Shown: piece after piece, positions 26,091 through 35,000 of the stretch
Numbering within the stretch: position 1 is the stretch's first letter
Layout of the letters: each line of letters begins with the position of its first letter
Assembly: GCF_046098205.1 (NCBI RefSeq)
Contig: NZ_JBJURJ010000024.1
Coordinates: 38,018 to 102,017, forward strand
Direction of reading: 5' to 3'
DNA length: 64,000 bases
Source: Paenibacillus_AR mesotrionivorans
GTDB taxonomy: Bacteria; Bacillota; Bacilli; Paenibacillales; NBRC-103111
Position numbers and translations under genes: made by a program
The notes under the pieces: generated by a model
Databases searched by the model: none
Seen by the model: the letters and a program-made list of their open reading frames with translations, nothing else
Told to the model about the DNA's origin: nothing

Positions 26091-27428
26091 ATGACGAATA
26101 TCTCCCAGGATGATTCGCTTACGAAGCATGAACAGATACTCCGGTATATCGAAAGCCTGAAGGTCGGAAACAAAATCTCCGTCCGCAAAATTGCCAAGGA
26201 TATGGAGGTCAGCGAGGGCACTGCTTACCGCGCCATCAAGGAAGCGGAGAACCAGGGACTTGTCAGCACCAAGGAACGGATCGGCACCGTAAGAGTGGAG
26301 AAAAAGCAGCGCAACAACATCGATAAATTGACCTTTGCCGAGGTCGTGAATATTGTGGATGGGGTTGTGTTAGGCGGAGCACAGGGTCTGGAGAAGACAC
26401 TGAACAAGTTTGTCATCGGTGCCATGCAGGAGGAGGCCATGATCCGCTACATTGAGGAGGGCAACCTGCTGATTGTGGGCAACCGGGAAAAGGCTCACAT
26501 CTTTGCGCTCCAGCTGGGGGCTGCGGTGCTCATCACCGGGGGCTTCGACACCTCCGATGAAGTGAAGCATTTGGCCAACAAAATGGGTCTGCCTATTATC
26601 TCCTGCAGCTACGATACCTTCACCGTCGCCTCTATGATCAACCGCGCTATTTACGACCGGCTGATCAAGAAGAAAATTATGCTGGTGGAGGACATTCTGC
26701 CTTCCCGCGGACAGGTCTCCACTCTCAAAAGCTCCCATACCGCACAGGATATGCGCGAGCTTATCGAAAGCTCCGGCCACAGCCGCTTCCCCGTGGTGGA
26801 CGAGTGGAACCGGGTGGTGGGGGTGGTTACCTCCAAGGATATGCTGGGCGCTCCGGCGGAGCAGACCATCGATAAGCTGATGACCCGCAATCCTCTCACT
26901 GTTTATATGCAAACCTCCTTGGCTTCGGCGGCGCATCTGATGGTGTGGGAGGGGATCGAGCTTCTACCGGTGGTGGACGCCAACCGGAAGCTGATCGGCG
27001 TCATCAGCCGCAAGGACGTGCTGAAGGTGATGCAATATGTGCAGCGCCAGCCGCAGGTAGGTGAAACCTTCGAGGATCTCATTTGGGCGGGATTCGAGGA
27101 GTACCGGGACGAGGAAGGGCGGATATACTTCCGCGGGACAGTGACACCGCAAATGACCAACCATCTGGGCTCGGTTTCCGCCGGAGTGCTGACGACACTC
27201 ATGAAGCAGAGCGCCGTACGCGCTGTCCATGAAAGCAAAAAGGGCGACATGGTCATTGACAACATGTCCACCTATTTCCTGCACCCGGTGCAGATTGAAA
27301 GCCAGATTGAGATCCGTCCCCGTATCATCGAGATCAGCCGGAAATTCGGCAAGGTGGATGTGGAGATGTTCTATAACGGCCAGATGGTAGCCAAGGCCAT
27401 GCTGACGGCCCAGGTGTTTGACCAGTAA
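26091..27428 (+). CDS. ytoI: YtoI-type regulator: HTH, DRTGG, CBS pair, hotdog
   Basis: 445 residues in four modules. An N-terminal winged HTH (about 10-70, KISVRKIAKDMEVSEGTAYRAIKEAE) is followed by a DRTGG domain (about 75-190), two CBS repeats (about 195-315, FPVVDEWNRVVGVVTSKDM and LLPVVDANRKLIGVISRKDV) and a C-terminal hotdog domain (about 330-440). CBS pairs bind adenine nucleotides, and the hotdog part resembles acyl-CoA-binding thioesterases, so it may sense both. Its DNA target is unknown. Together with dnaE downstream this follows the Bacillus order. Confidence 0.88.
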   Translation: MTNISQDDSLTKHEQILRYIESLKVGNKISVRKIAKDMEVSEGTAYRAIKEAENQGLVSTKERIGTVRVEKKQRNNIDKLTFAEVVNIVDGVVLGGAQGLEKTLNKFVIGAMQEEAMIRYIEEGNLLIVGNREKAHIFALQLGAAVLITGGFDTSDEVKHLANKMGLPIISCSYDTFTVASMINRAIYDRLIKKKIMLVEDILPSRGQVSTLKSSHTAQDMRELIESSGHSRFPVVDEWNRVVGVVTSKDMLGAPAEQTIDKLMTRNPLTVYMQTSLASAAHLMVWEGIELLPVVDANRKLIGVISRKDVLKVMQYVQRQPQVGETFEDLIWAGFEEYRDEEGRIYFRGTVTPQMTNHLGSVSAGVLTTLMKQSAVRAVHESKKGDMVIDNMSTYFLHPVQIESQIEIRPRIIEISRKFGKVDVEMFYNGQMVAKAMLTAQVFDQ

Positions 27429-27443
27429 ACTAGGAGGCCGGGG

Positions 27444-27836
27444 ATGAAAATCAGGGAGGATTATACGTGTCCGCTGGAAATCGCCCATGATATTATGAAG
27501 GGCAAATGGAAGCCTATCATTCTATTCCAGCTGCAAAGGGAACCGGTCTCCTTGTCCGCACTGGAGCGCAGCATTGCCGGTATCAGCCAGAAAATGCTGC
27601 TGGAGCAGCTGAAGGAGCTCCAGGCTTTCGGCTTGGTGGACAAACATGCCTTTGATGGTTATCCGCTGCGTGTGGAGTATTCCTTAACGCCGGACCGTGG
27701 ACGCAGAATGCTGGAGGCTGTGCGGATCATGCAGCAGATTGGTGTGGACATCATGGTGGAGCAAGGCCAGACCGACTTTTTGGATGCAAAGGGGATTGCC
27801 TATTCCAAAGACGGCTGCCCACAAAAAAGTGGGTAA
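27444..27836 (+). CDS. HxlR-family transcriptional regulator
   Basis: 130 residues of the HxlR winged-helix family: Cys9 in YTCPLEIAHDIMKGKWKPIILF, where redox-sensing members carry their cysteine, then the recognition region ISQKMLLEQLKELQAFGLV and the wing YSLTPDRGRRML. A second Cys lies in the tail (DGCPQKSG). It probably responds to electrophiles or oxidants. AGGAGGCCGGGG precedes the ATG; it lies 15 bp after the ytoI-type gene and directly before an isochorismatase-like gene with a putative operator at the junction. Confidence 0.88.
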   Translation: MKIREDYTCPLEIAHDIMKGKWKPIILFQLQREPVSLSALERSIAGISQKMLLEQLKELQAFGLVDKHAFDGYPLRVEYSLTPDRGRRMLEAVRIMQQIGVDIMVEQGQTDFLDAKGIAYSKDGCPQKSG

Positions 27837-27845
27837 TGTACACTT
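27827..27845. promoter_or_regulatory. dyad operator candidate before the isochorismatase-like gene
   Basis: AAGTG, 9 bp, CACTT, overlapping the HxlR stop codon. A TATAAT lies 15 bp further at about 27861. The place suits HxlR autoregulation or control of the next gene. Confidence 0.45.
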
Positions 27846-27894
27846 CTCTCCCCCCTCATTATAATAGGCGTAAATGCGGTGAGGAGGGACTTGT

Positions 27895-28449
27895 ATGGCA
27901 GATAGCGCTTTGCTTTTGATCGATATCCAGAACGATTATTTTCCCGGGGGAAAATGGGTCCTTCAAGGGCCGGAGGAAGCGGCGGCCAAGGCTGTGCTGG
28001 TCCTGGAGGATTACCGCAGGAGGGGGCTGCCGGTATTCCATATCCGGCATGAAAGCCTTCAGCCGGGAGCGGCATTCTTCCTCCCCGGTACACCCGGTGC
28101 AGATATCCATCCCCGGGTGGCCCCTGTGGGGGGTGAGCGGGTGCTGCTGAAGCATGTGCCCAACGCCTTCTCCGGAACAGGCTTGCACGAAGAACTTCAA
28201 TCCGCAGGGATCAAACATTTGACCGTGTGCGGGATGATGACCCATATGTGCATCGACACCAGCGTGAGAGCGTCCCGGGATTATGGGTACACGGTTACCC
28301 TCTTGGAGGATGCCTGTGCCACCCGGGATCTGGAATGGCAGGGGGAGCGTCTTCCCGCGGACACTGTCCAGAAGACCATGCTGGCCGCTTTAAACGGAAC
28401 CTTTGCCCGGATTATGCGGGTGGAGCCGTTTCTGGAGACGGGCCTGTAA
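27895..28449 (+). CDS. isochorismatase-family cysteine hydrolase
   Basis: 184 residues with the family triad: Asp10 (LLLIDIQNDY), Lys86 (VLLKHVPNAF) and Cys119 (CGMMTHMCIDTS). Members hydrolyse nicotinamide, N-carbamoyl compounds or isochorismate; the exact substrate cannot be read. It is cytoplasmic. GAGGAGG lies before the ATG. The HxlR neighbour suggests inducible expression under thiol or electrophile stress. Confidence 0.88.
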   Translation: MADSALLLIDIQNDYFPGGKWVLQGPEEAAAKAVLVLEDYRRRGLPVFHIRHESLQPGAAFFLPGTPGADIHPRVAPVGGERVLLKHVPNAFSGTGLHEELQSAGIKHLTVCGMMTHMCIDTSVRASRDYGYTVTLLEDACATRDLEWQGERLPADTVQKTMLAALNGTFARIMRVEPFLETGL

Positions 28450-28516
28450 TTTTTACGTGAGATGCTGCTATATGGTATACTCCGGGTAATAGTATAAGCC
28501 CCGGACGCAAAGCATG

Positions 28517-28554
28517 CGCCGATTGTTTCCTTCCTGGAAACAATCGGCGTTTTT
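28517..28554 (+). terminator. rho-independent terminator
   Basis: A 14-bp perfect stem from CGCCGATTGTTTCC with a 5-nt loop and T run. Confidence 0.92.
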
Positions 28555-28629
28555 GCGTGTCCGCACAAAAAAGCGGCTTGCCGCACCCGCACGGGCAGGG
28601 TATCATAGAAGGACAAGGAGAGGGTAGCC

Positions 28630-29052
28630 ATGGATGAAACCCGGCAGCTATTGCATGCCATTCTGAAAAACCAGGAGCTTACCAACGCGAAGGTTACGGC
28701 TGTGCAGGATGAATTGCTTCACTTCCGCAAGGAAACAATCGAAAAATTCTCTCAAATTGACGGCAGACTGGACAAGATGGACAGCCGTATGGACAAAATG
28801 GACGAGCGATTTGACAGAATGGACGACCGGTTTGACGGAATGGACAAGCGAATGGATGAGTTTAACAGCGAGCTACGGGGCTTCAAAGGGGAAACTGCCG
28901 ACAATTTCAGGCAGATCCACGAGCGGCTGGACGAAAACGCCTTCGAGCAGAGAAAGGAACGGCGCCACCGGGAAAGCCTGGAGCGCGACCTGGACAAGCT
29001 GACGGAACGCCTGGAGAAGGTAGAAGAACATATCGGCTTTGAACGCCAATAA
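28630..29052 (+). CDS. heptad-repeat coiled-coil protein
   Basis: 140 residues, almost entirely helix. Residues about 46-80 repeat a seven-residue unit of the MDxRxDK type (MDSRMDK, MDERFDR, MDDRFDG, MDKRMDE), followed by a charged coil to the end. No membrane segment or enzyme motif. Such proteins are often annotated as hypothetical coiled-coil or phage-tail-fibre-like. AGGAGAGGGTAGCC precedes the ATG. It is a single-gene unit: a TATACT near 28478 may be its promoter and the terminator 29060-29083 follows. Confidence 0.75.
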   Translation: MDETRQLLHAILKNQELTNAKVTAVQDELLHFRKETIEKFSQIDGRLDKMDSRMDKMDERFDRMDDRFDGMDKRMDEFNSELRGFKGETADNFRQIHERLDENAFEQRKERRHRESLERDLDKLTERLEKVEEHIGFERQ

Positions 29053-29059
29053 ATTGGGT

Positions 29060-29083
29060 AACCCGGCATGTCCGGGTTTTTTT
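29060..29083 (+). terminator. rho-independent terminator
   Basis: AACCCGG pairs with CCGGGTT around CATGT, followed by T residues. Confidence 0.9.
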
Positions 29084-29171
29084 GTATGAAAAAACGTGTA
29101 TGTGCATTCAACTCCCGGTTGGGGAAAAAGCGGCGCCGCCCAATCCGAGATACATGGTTTCCTGTCTCCGA

Positions 29172-29189
29172 TTCCCTAATAATTAGGAA
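29172..29189. promoter_or_regulatory. palindrome upstream of the HTH/papain-like gene
   Basis: TTCCCTAAT and ATTAGGAA form 8-bp arms around one base with a single bulge, 60 bp before the ATG of an XRE-type regulator; a possible autoregulatory operator. Confidence 0.4.
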
Positions 29190-29249
29190 GTAGTCACCTC
29201 CCTTCTATGTAGTGGAGGAGGCGCCACTTTTATTGAAGGAGATGGTTTT

Positions 29250-31061
29250 ATGCTAAGCGCAGAACACATTGGGAGAAGGATCGCGCTTCTCCGCAAGGAA
29301 AGACGGCTGTCCCAGGAGCAGCTGGCGGAGCAATTGAATGTGAGCCCACAGGCGGTGTCCAAATGGGAAACGGGGAAATCCGTGCCCGAAACGGCAAGCT
29401 TGCCGCTGTTGTCACGGGTTCTCGGCCAGTCCATCGACAGCATCCTGCTGCCGCGTCAACTGGTGGTGCTATCGGTTGTATACACCGATGGTGACGATCA
29501 GGAGGATGTGACGCAGCGGGTGAACGCTTTCGTGAGCGGAGACCGCCTGAGGCTTCGTGTGGAGGATGGGGAACTGGCTGCTGCCGCTGCCACCTGTGAC
29601 CGGATGAAGGTGCTGCTGATGAAGCTGGAAGCCCCCGCAGGCATATTCTTCATCTGTGCACCAGAAGGGGAGCTCTTGGACCTGCGGCTGGCTGCAGGGG
29701 TACCGGAAGGGGCGCCTGTTTATACGGCGGGCTTCGGGGAGCTGCAATTTATCCATGGGGTATACGGAAACAGACATCATGCCCGGAACGTGATGAACAA
29801 GCTGGCCCATTACCAGTATTTCCGCTGGAACGGGTTTATGGCCAATCATGAGCAGTTTCCCAGTCTGACCGAAAACGAAGGTTCGGATTATTTGCTGTTG
29901 GTTTACTTGAACGAGGAAGGCATCTATGCCGTAAGCTGCCGAGAAGGGGAGCGGATCCGCTACAACGCAGACAGAACCCGGCTATATCGGGATGTGCGCA
30001 GCAGTGATTCCTACACCGTGGCGGGGGTCGGGCAGCTTGGCTTCGGGAAAGGCCAGGATTGCTCCTGGGCAGGCGCGCTTCTCCTGTCCCTTAAGACGAT
30101 GGGAGTCGATACATCCTATGAAACCGTCATGGGCGTATCCGGGGCTTGCTGGAGAATCGCCTTTGCATCCGTGTGGGATTTCAGCTCGGCAGATGCGTTG
30201 GTCGCCTGTGACTATGCGGCGCCGGCCTTCCACGCTTACGGAATCAAGCCTATATGGGCAGACCGGATCAGCAAGGAGGAGCGGAAGCGGGTCAAGGAGC
30301 AGATTGTCTCCGATGTGGAGTCCCACCAGCTGCCTGTTGCCATCAATCTGCGGGTTGCGCCGGAGTGGGGAGTCATCACAGGTTATGCCGATTCGGGGAA
30401 CACCCTTTTATGCCGGACATATTTTGACGAGGAGGTTTTCATGAAGCAAGAGCATGAGCCTGCCTTTCAAGAGGAAATGGCACGCACCGGAGGATACTTG
30501 TATGTGGATAACTGGCCGTTTGCTCTGGTCAGAATGGGTGAAACATACCAGGCTCCACCGGCTGTTGAAAGTCTGTTGGCCTCCCTCCGGCTTAGAATGG
30601 ATACCATGGGCAAAATCGAAAATCGCGGTTATAAGCTGGGTTATGCGGCGTTTGAGGCCTGGCGGCTTGGGCTGTCCGACGATTCCTGGTACATAGATGC
30701 AAAGGAAGAGGATGTGAGGCGGAGATACCTGGTGAACCGCTTTTGCCTGGCCGCATTGACAGATGCCCGCAGAAGCGCTGCCGTGTACCTGACCTCCAGC
30801 CGGGAACTGCTCCCCGAAGGCGGCGGAAGAGAGCAGCTGGACCTGCTGGCCGGGCTGTATGCCTGCATAGCGGAGCGTCTGGAAGCGGCATTGGCACGTT
30901 TTCAAGAGGAGCCTGCTGCCAGCGTCGGCCATGAAGAGTATTGGCCGCAGGAAGCAAGAAAAACCCAGGCGGAGCTGCTGCTCTGGGCGGCCGGCCAAGA
31001 GACTGAAGCGGACCAATGGGTTCAAGGTATTTTGGAGGCTGCCGCTAAAATGATCAGGTAG
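29250..31061 (+). CDS. XRE-type HTH fused to a BtrH/C39-like papain-fold domain
   Basis: 603 residues. Residues 6-65 are a Cro/C1-type HTH (LSQEQLAEQLNVSPQAVSKWETGK). Residues about 70-240 are unassigned beta-rich sequence. From about 260 to 400 lies a domain like BtrH-N/C39: GQDCSWAGALLLSLKTMG holds Cys271 at the nucleophile position, and PEWGVITGYADSG matches the Gly-His-x-VVITGY strand but without the His. A helical region follows to the end. In BtrH the domain transfers an acyl group; here it may bind a ligand rather than catalyse. AAGGAGATGG precedes the ATG. Fusion to a DNA-binding head is unusual. Confidence 0.75.
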   Translation: MLSAEHIGRRIALLRKERRLSQEQLAEQLNVSPQAVSKWETGKSVPETASLPLLSRVLGQSIDSILLPRQLVVLSVVYTDGDDQEDVTQRVNAFVSGDRLRLRVEDGELAAAAATCDRMKVLLMKLEAPAGIFFICAPEGELLDLRLAAGVPEGAPVYTAGFGELQFIHGVYGNRHHARNVMNKLAHYQYFRWNGFMANHEQFPSLTENEGSDYLLLVYLNEEGIYAVSCREGERIRYNADRTRLYRDVRSSDSYTVAGVGQLGFGKGQDCSWAGALLLSLKTMGVDTSYETVMGVSGACWRIAFASVWDFSSADALVACDYAAPAFHAYGIKPIWADRISKEERKRVKEQIVSDVESHQLPVAINLRVAPEWGVITGYADSGNTLLCRTYFDEEVFMKQEHEPAFQEEMARTGGYLYVDNWPFALVRMGETYQAPPAVESLLASLRLRMDTMGKIENRGYKLGYAAFEAWRLGLSDDSWYIDAKEEDVRRRYLVNRFCLAALTDARRSAAVYLTSSRELLPEGGGREQLDLLAGLYACIAERLEAALARFQEEPAASVGHEEYWPQEARKTQAELLLWAAGQETEADQWVQGILEAAAKMIR

Positions 31062-31560
31062 GTGGCGGAGCAAATTCGCTGCATGTAATATAAAGAGTAA
31101 ATTCCGTTTGAACCACCATCAGATAACGGACCGAAATCTGGTAGTTCTTCCCGAACACGTTCCGGTACACCTTTTTGTCCACCAGATTGGTGAAGATATC
31201 GGGAGCCTCCCGCACCGCGCTGACCGGCTTGCCGCTGGTCAGCTTTATATCCTCATAGACAAGACGCTTCAACTCGTTGAGCACATTGGCATCCGCCTTG
31301 TCCGCTTCCTTCGGCCCAAATTCCGCTACCACCTTAATTCGGCCGACGTACGCCTGGTTTTGCTTGAACTTATTCAACCCTTCCATGCTGTCCTGAAGGG
31401 TTTTGTTCTGGTTGGAGAGCTCCCCCACCCGTTCATGCAAGATAGACAGATGCACCTGGTAAATACCCAAATAAACAGCGGCCCCCACGATCGTCCCCGC
31501 AATAAAAATACCCGTTCCGGAAAGCAGGCTCCTGTACCGCTCAAAGGAGGGGACCCGCAT
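31054..31560 (-). CDS. ytrI: sporulation membrane protein YtrI
   Basis: 168 residues with one N-terminal membrane helix (about 14-35, GTGIFIAGTIVGAAVYLGIY), a coiled coil (about 38-65) and a soluble domain. Assigned mainly from place: it overlaps ytrH by one base (TGATG) and lies beside dnaE, as in Bacillus, where ytrH and ytrI are sporulation genes expressed in the mother cell. Its 3' end overlaps the convergent HTH gene by 8 bp. Confidence 0.78.
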   Translation of the reverse strand: MRVPSFERYRSLLSGTGIFIAGTIVGAAVYLGIYQVHLSILHERVGELSNQNKTLQDSMEGLNKFKQNQAYVGRIKVVAEFGPKEADKADANVLNELKRLVYEDIKLTSGKPVSAVREAPDIFTNLVDKKVYRNVFGKNYQISVRYLMVVQTEFTLYITCSEFAPPPT

Positions 31561-31889
31561 CAGTCCATACCGCCCTTGCAGATCATCCGGATCAGCTCAT
31601 ACGCCAGCTGTGCTCCGGCAAAGGCACCTGCAAAATATACAATTTGCTTAAAAGCGGGGGACAGATAACCTTCGGCAAAATTGGCTTCGATTACCCGAAA
31701 AGGATCGATGGTGCCTCCCACCGCCGCTACCATGGCCCATACCTTGATATTGTCCGCAATGGTCATCATCGTGCTGGAGGGCGGACGCAGCAGCGCCGTG
31801 GCCCCGATGCCCGCAAGCAAACAGCCTCCCATTACAATCCCGAAGGCTACGAAAAAGTTCAGCCACAGCTTCCATAAAAACAATTCCAT
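31560..31889 (-). CDS. ytrH: sporulation protein YtrH
   Basis: 109 residues with three hydrophobic segments (about 10-30, 45-62 and 80-100) and the family core FVAFGIVMGGCLLAGIGATA, IDPFRVIEANFAEGY. In Bacillus it is needed for efficient sporulation. It is the first gene of the leftward pair, divergent from dnaE. A CATAAATT at 31953-31960 on this strand resembles a sigma-E -10, without a good -35. Confidence 0.87.
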   Translation of the reverse strand: MELFLWKLWLNFFVAFGIVMGGCLLAGIGATALLRPPSSTMMTIADNIKVWAMVAAVGGTIDPFRVIEANFAEGYLSPAFKQIVYFAGAFAGAQLAYELIRMICKGGMD

Positions 31890-32005
31890 GGGAATCCCCC
31901 TCTACGCGTTAAACTCATACCGGCACAGATCAACGGGTTGTCCCGTACTAAAAATTTATGCCGCTGCCGCTACGAATAGAAGAGAGAGACGAAAGCGAAT
32001 GTGGG

Positions 32006-32034
32006 TTCGCATTTTTCGGGTTCTGTGTTAAAAT
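32006..32034 (+). promoter_or_regulatory. candidate sigma-A promoter for dnaE
   Basis: TTCGCA, 17 bp, TAAAAT, 60 bp before the TTG start. Confidence 0.45.
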
Positions 32035-32094
32035 AGAAGGAATAGTAGAGCCGCCGGAAACCGGAGGCTGCTTAAGGGCGGGGAGGGCTGCAAG

Positions 32095-35000
32095 TTGAGC
32101 GGATTTGTCCATCTGCATGTGCATAGTGAATACAGTCTCCTGGACGGCGCGGCCCGGATCGAGGAGTTGGCTGCGGAGGCCGCCAAACTTGGCATGTCTG
32201 CCCTGGCGCTGACGGACCATGGTGCAATGTACGGAGTGGTGCCTTTTTACAAGGCATGTGTGAAACACGGGATCAAGCCCATTCTGGGCTGTGAGCTGTA
32301 TGTGGCCGAGGGGTCCATGAAGGACAAGCTGTCCCGGCAGGAGCAGAAGACCTGGCATCTCATTCTGCTGGCGAAAAACCGGACAGGCTATGAGAATCTG
32401 ATGGAGCTGGTGTCCCGGGCCCAACTGGACGGCTTCCATTATAAGCCGCGGATTGATTTTGAGCTGTTGTCCCGCCACGCGGAGGGTCTGGTCTGTTTAT
32501 CTGCCTGCCTGGGCGGGGAGGTGGCCCAGCATGTGCTCCATGACCGGTACGAGGAAGCCAAACAAACCGCGCTCCGGTATCAGGGGCTGTTCGGGAACGA
32601 CTATTATTTGGAGCTTCAGGATCATGGCATGCTGGAGCAAAAAAAGGTGAACCAGGGGATTATCCGTCTGTCCGGCGAAACGGGGATTCCGTTGGTGGCC
32701 ACCAATGATGTCCACTATCTCCATGCGGAGGATTATGAAGCGCAGGATATTCTGATTTGTATCGGCACAGGCAAAACGGTGGATGATGAATCACGGCTGA
32801 AGTTCCACTCCAATCAGATGTATCTGCGAACCGGGCAGGAGATGGAGGAGCTGTTCAGCTACGCGCCGCAGGCGCTGACCAATACGGCCGTCATTGCCGA
32901 GTCTTGCACGCTGGAGCTTTCCTTCGGCCAGTCCATTCTCCCGGCCTTCGAACCCCTGCCGGAAGGCAGCACCGCTCCCTCTTATTTAATGGAGCTTTGC
33001 CGGGATGGCCTAACCTTCCGATACGCTGGCAGGGAGGAATGGGTGGACCCGGATTGGCGGCGGCAGGTAGAGGAGCGGCTGGATTATGAGCTGGGTGTTA
33101 TTGAGCGGATGGGGTACTCGGACTATTTTCTCATCGTGTGGGACTTTATCCGGTTTGCCCATCAGGAGGGCATTGCCGTGGGTCCGGGACGGGGTTCGTC
33201 TGCGGGCAGTCTGGTGGCGTATGTACTGCGGATTACCGATGTGGACCCCATCCGGTACAGCCTTCTGTTCGAGCGGTTCCTGAATCCGGAGCGGGTCAGC
33301 ATGCCCGATATTGATATCGACTTCAGCGATGAGCGGCGGGATGAGGTTATCGGGTATGTCGTGGCCAAATACGGCCGGGACCGGGTCGCCCAGATCATCA
33401 CCTTCGGCACCATGGCCGCCAAGGCTGCCGTCCGGGACGTGGGCCGGGTGCTGAATCTTCCATATTCGGAGGTGGACCGGACGGCAAAGATGATTCCCTT
33501 TCAATTAGGGATCACGCTGGATGATGCGTTGCGTCTGAATCCGGAGCTGCACAAGCAATATGTCCAGAATCCGCGGATCGGCAAGCTTCTGGATCTGGCG
33601 CGCCGTGTGGAGGGTATGCCCCGCCATGCTTCCACCCATGCGGCAGGGGTAGTGATCTCCCGGGAACGGTTAACCAGACATGTCCCCCTGCAGGAGGGAA
33701 CGGACGGAACACCGCTGACTCAGTTCGCTATGGAGAATCTGGAGGCGGTTGGTCTTCTCAAAATGGACTTCCTGGGTCTTCGGACACTATCCATTATTGA
33801 ACGCACCCAGCGTTGGCTGGAGGAGTATACCGGCCAGCCGCTCCGGTTTGCAGAGGTGCCTGACAGCGATCCGGCCACTTACGAGCTCATGAGCCGCGGG
33901 GACACCACCGGCGTGTTCCAGCTGGAGTCCGCCGGGATGCGGCGGGTGCTGCGGGATTTGAAGCCCTCCGAATTTGAGGACGTGATTTCAGTGCTGGCCT
34001 TGTACCGTCCGGGTCCTATGGAGTTCATTCCGAAATATATAGGCGGCAAACATGGCCAAATCCAGGTGGAATATCCCCATCCCAATCTGGAGCCCATTTT
34101 GAAGGATACCTACGGCATCATCGTCTACCAGGAGCAAATTATGCAGATTGCCTCCCGGATGGCGGGCTTCAGCCTTGGCGAAGCGGATCTTCTGCGGCGT
34201 GCGGTGAGCAAGAAGAAGCGGGAGGTGCTGGACCAGGAGCGCAAGCATTTTGTAGCGGGAAGTGTGGGGCTAGGATATACGGAGGAGGAGGCCAACCGGG
34301 TTTACGATATGATCGTCCGGTTTGCCGATTACGGCTTCCCCCGGGCCCATGCCACTGCCTACGGTGTGCTGGCCTTCCGGACGGCGTATCTCAAGGCCCA
34401 TTATCCTGTGTTTTTTATGGCCTCCATGCTGACGGCAGTTATCGGCAGCCACCGGAAGGTGGCGGAATATGTGGATGATTGCCGGAGGCTCGGCATCGCT
34501 GTGCTGCCTCCCGATGTGAATGAAAGCGGTGTGGCCTTTACGCCCATCCCCTGGGAGAAGCTGGAATCTGTTCCTGCTCCGGAAGGAGGCTCCGAAGCCG
34601 CTGTAGCTTCACCTGATGCTGCGGATAGGCGGGGCCGCATTCGGTTTGGCCTGGCTGCTATTAAGAATGTGGGTACCCAGGCCATCGAATCCATCCGCAA
34701 GGAACGTGCCGATGGGGGCCCCTTCGAAAACCTGCTGGACTTCTGCCGGAGAGTGGATCTGCGGGTATGCAACAAGCGGGTGATCGAATCCCTGATCCAG
34801 TCGGGAGCCATGGATTCCTTGCCCGGCCATAGAGCCCAGCATCTTGCCACCCTGGAGGAAACCGTGGACGCGGCTCTCAAGTGGAAGAAGGAGCGGGAGG
34901 ACCTGCAGCTGTACCTGGAAGGCTTTACAGAGGAAACGAACTGGCATATCGAATATCCGGATATCCGCCCGTATTCCACCCAGCAGATCCTGGAGCTGGA

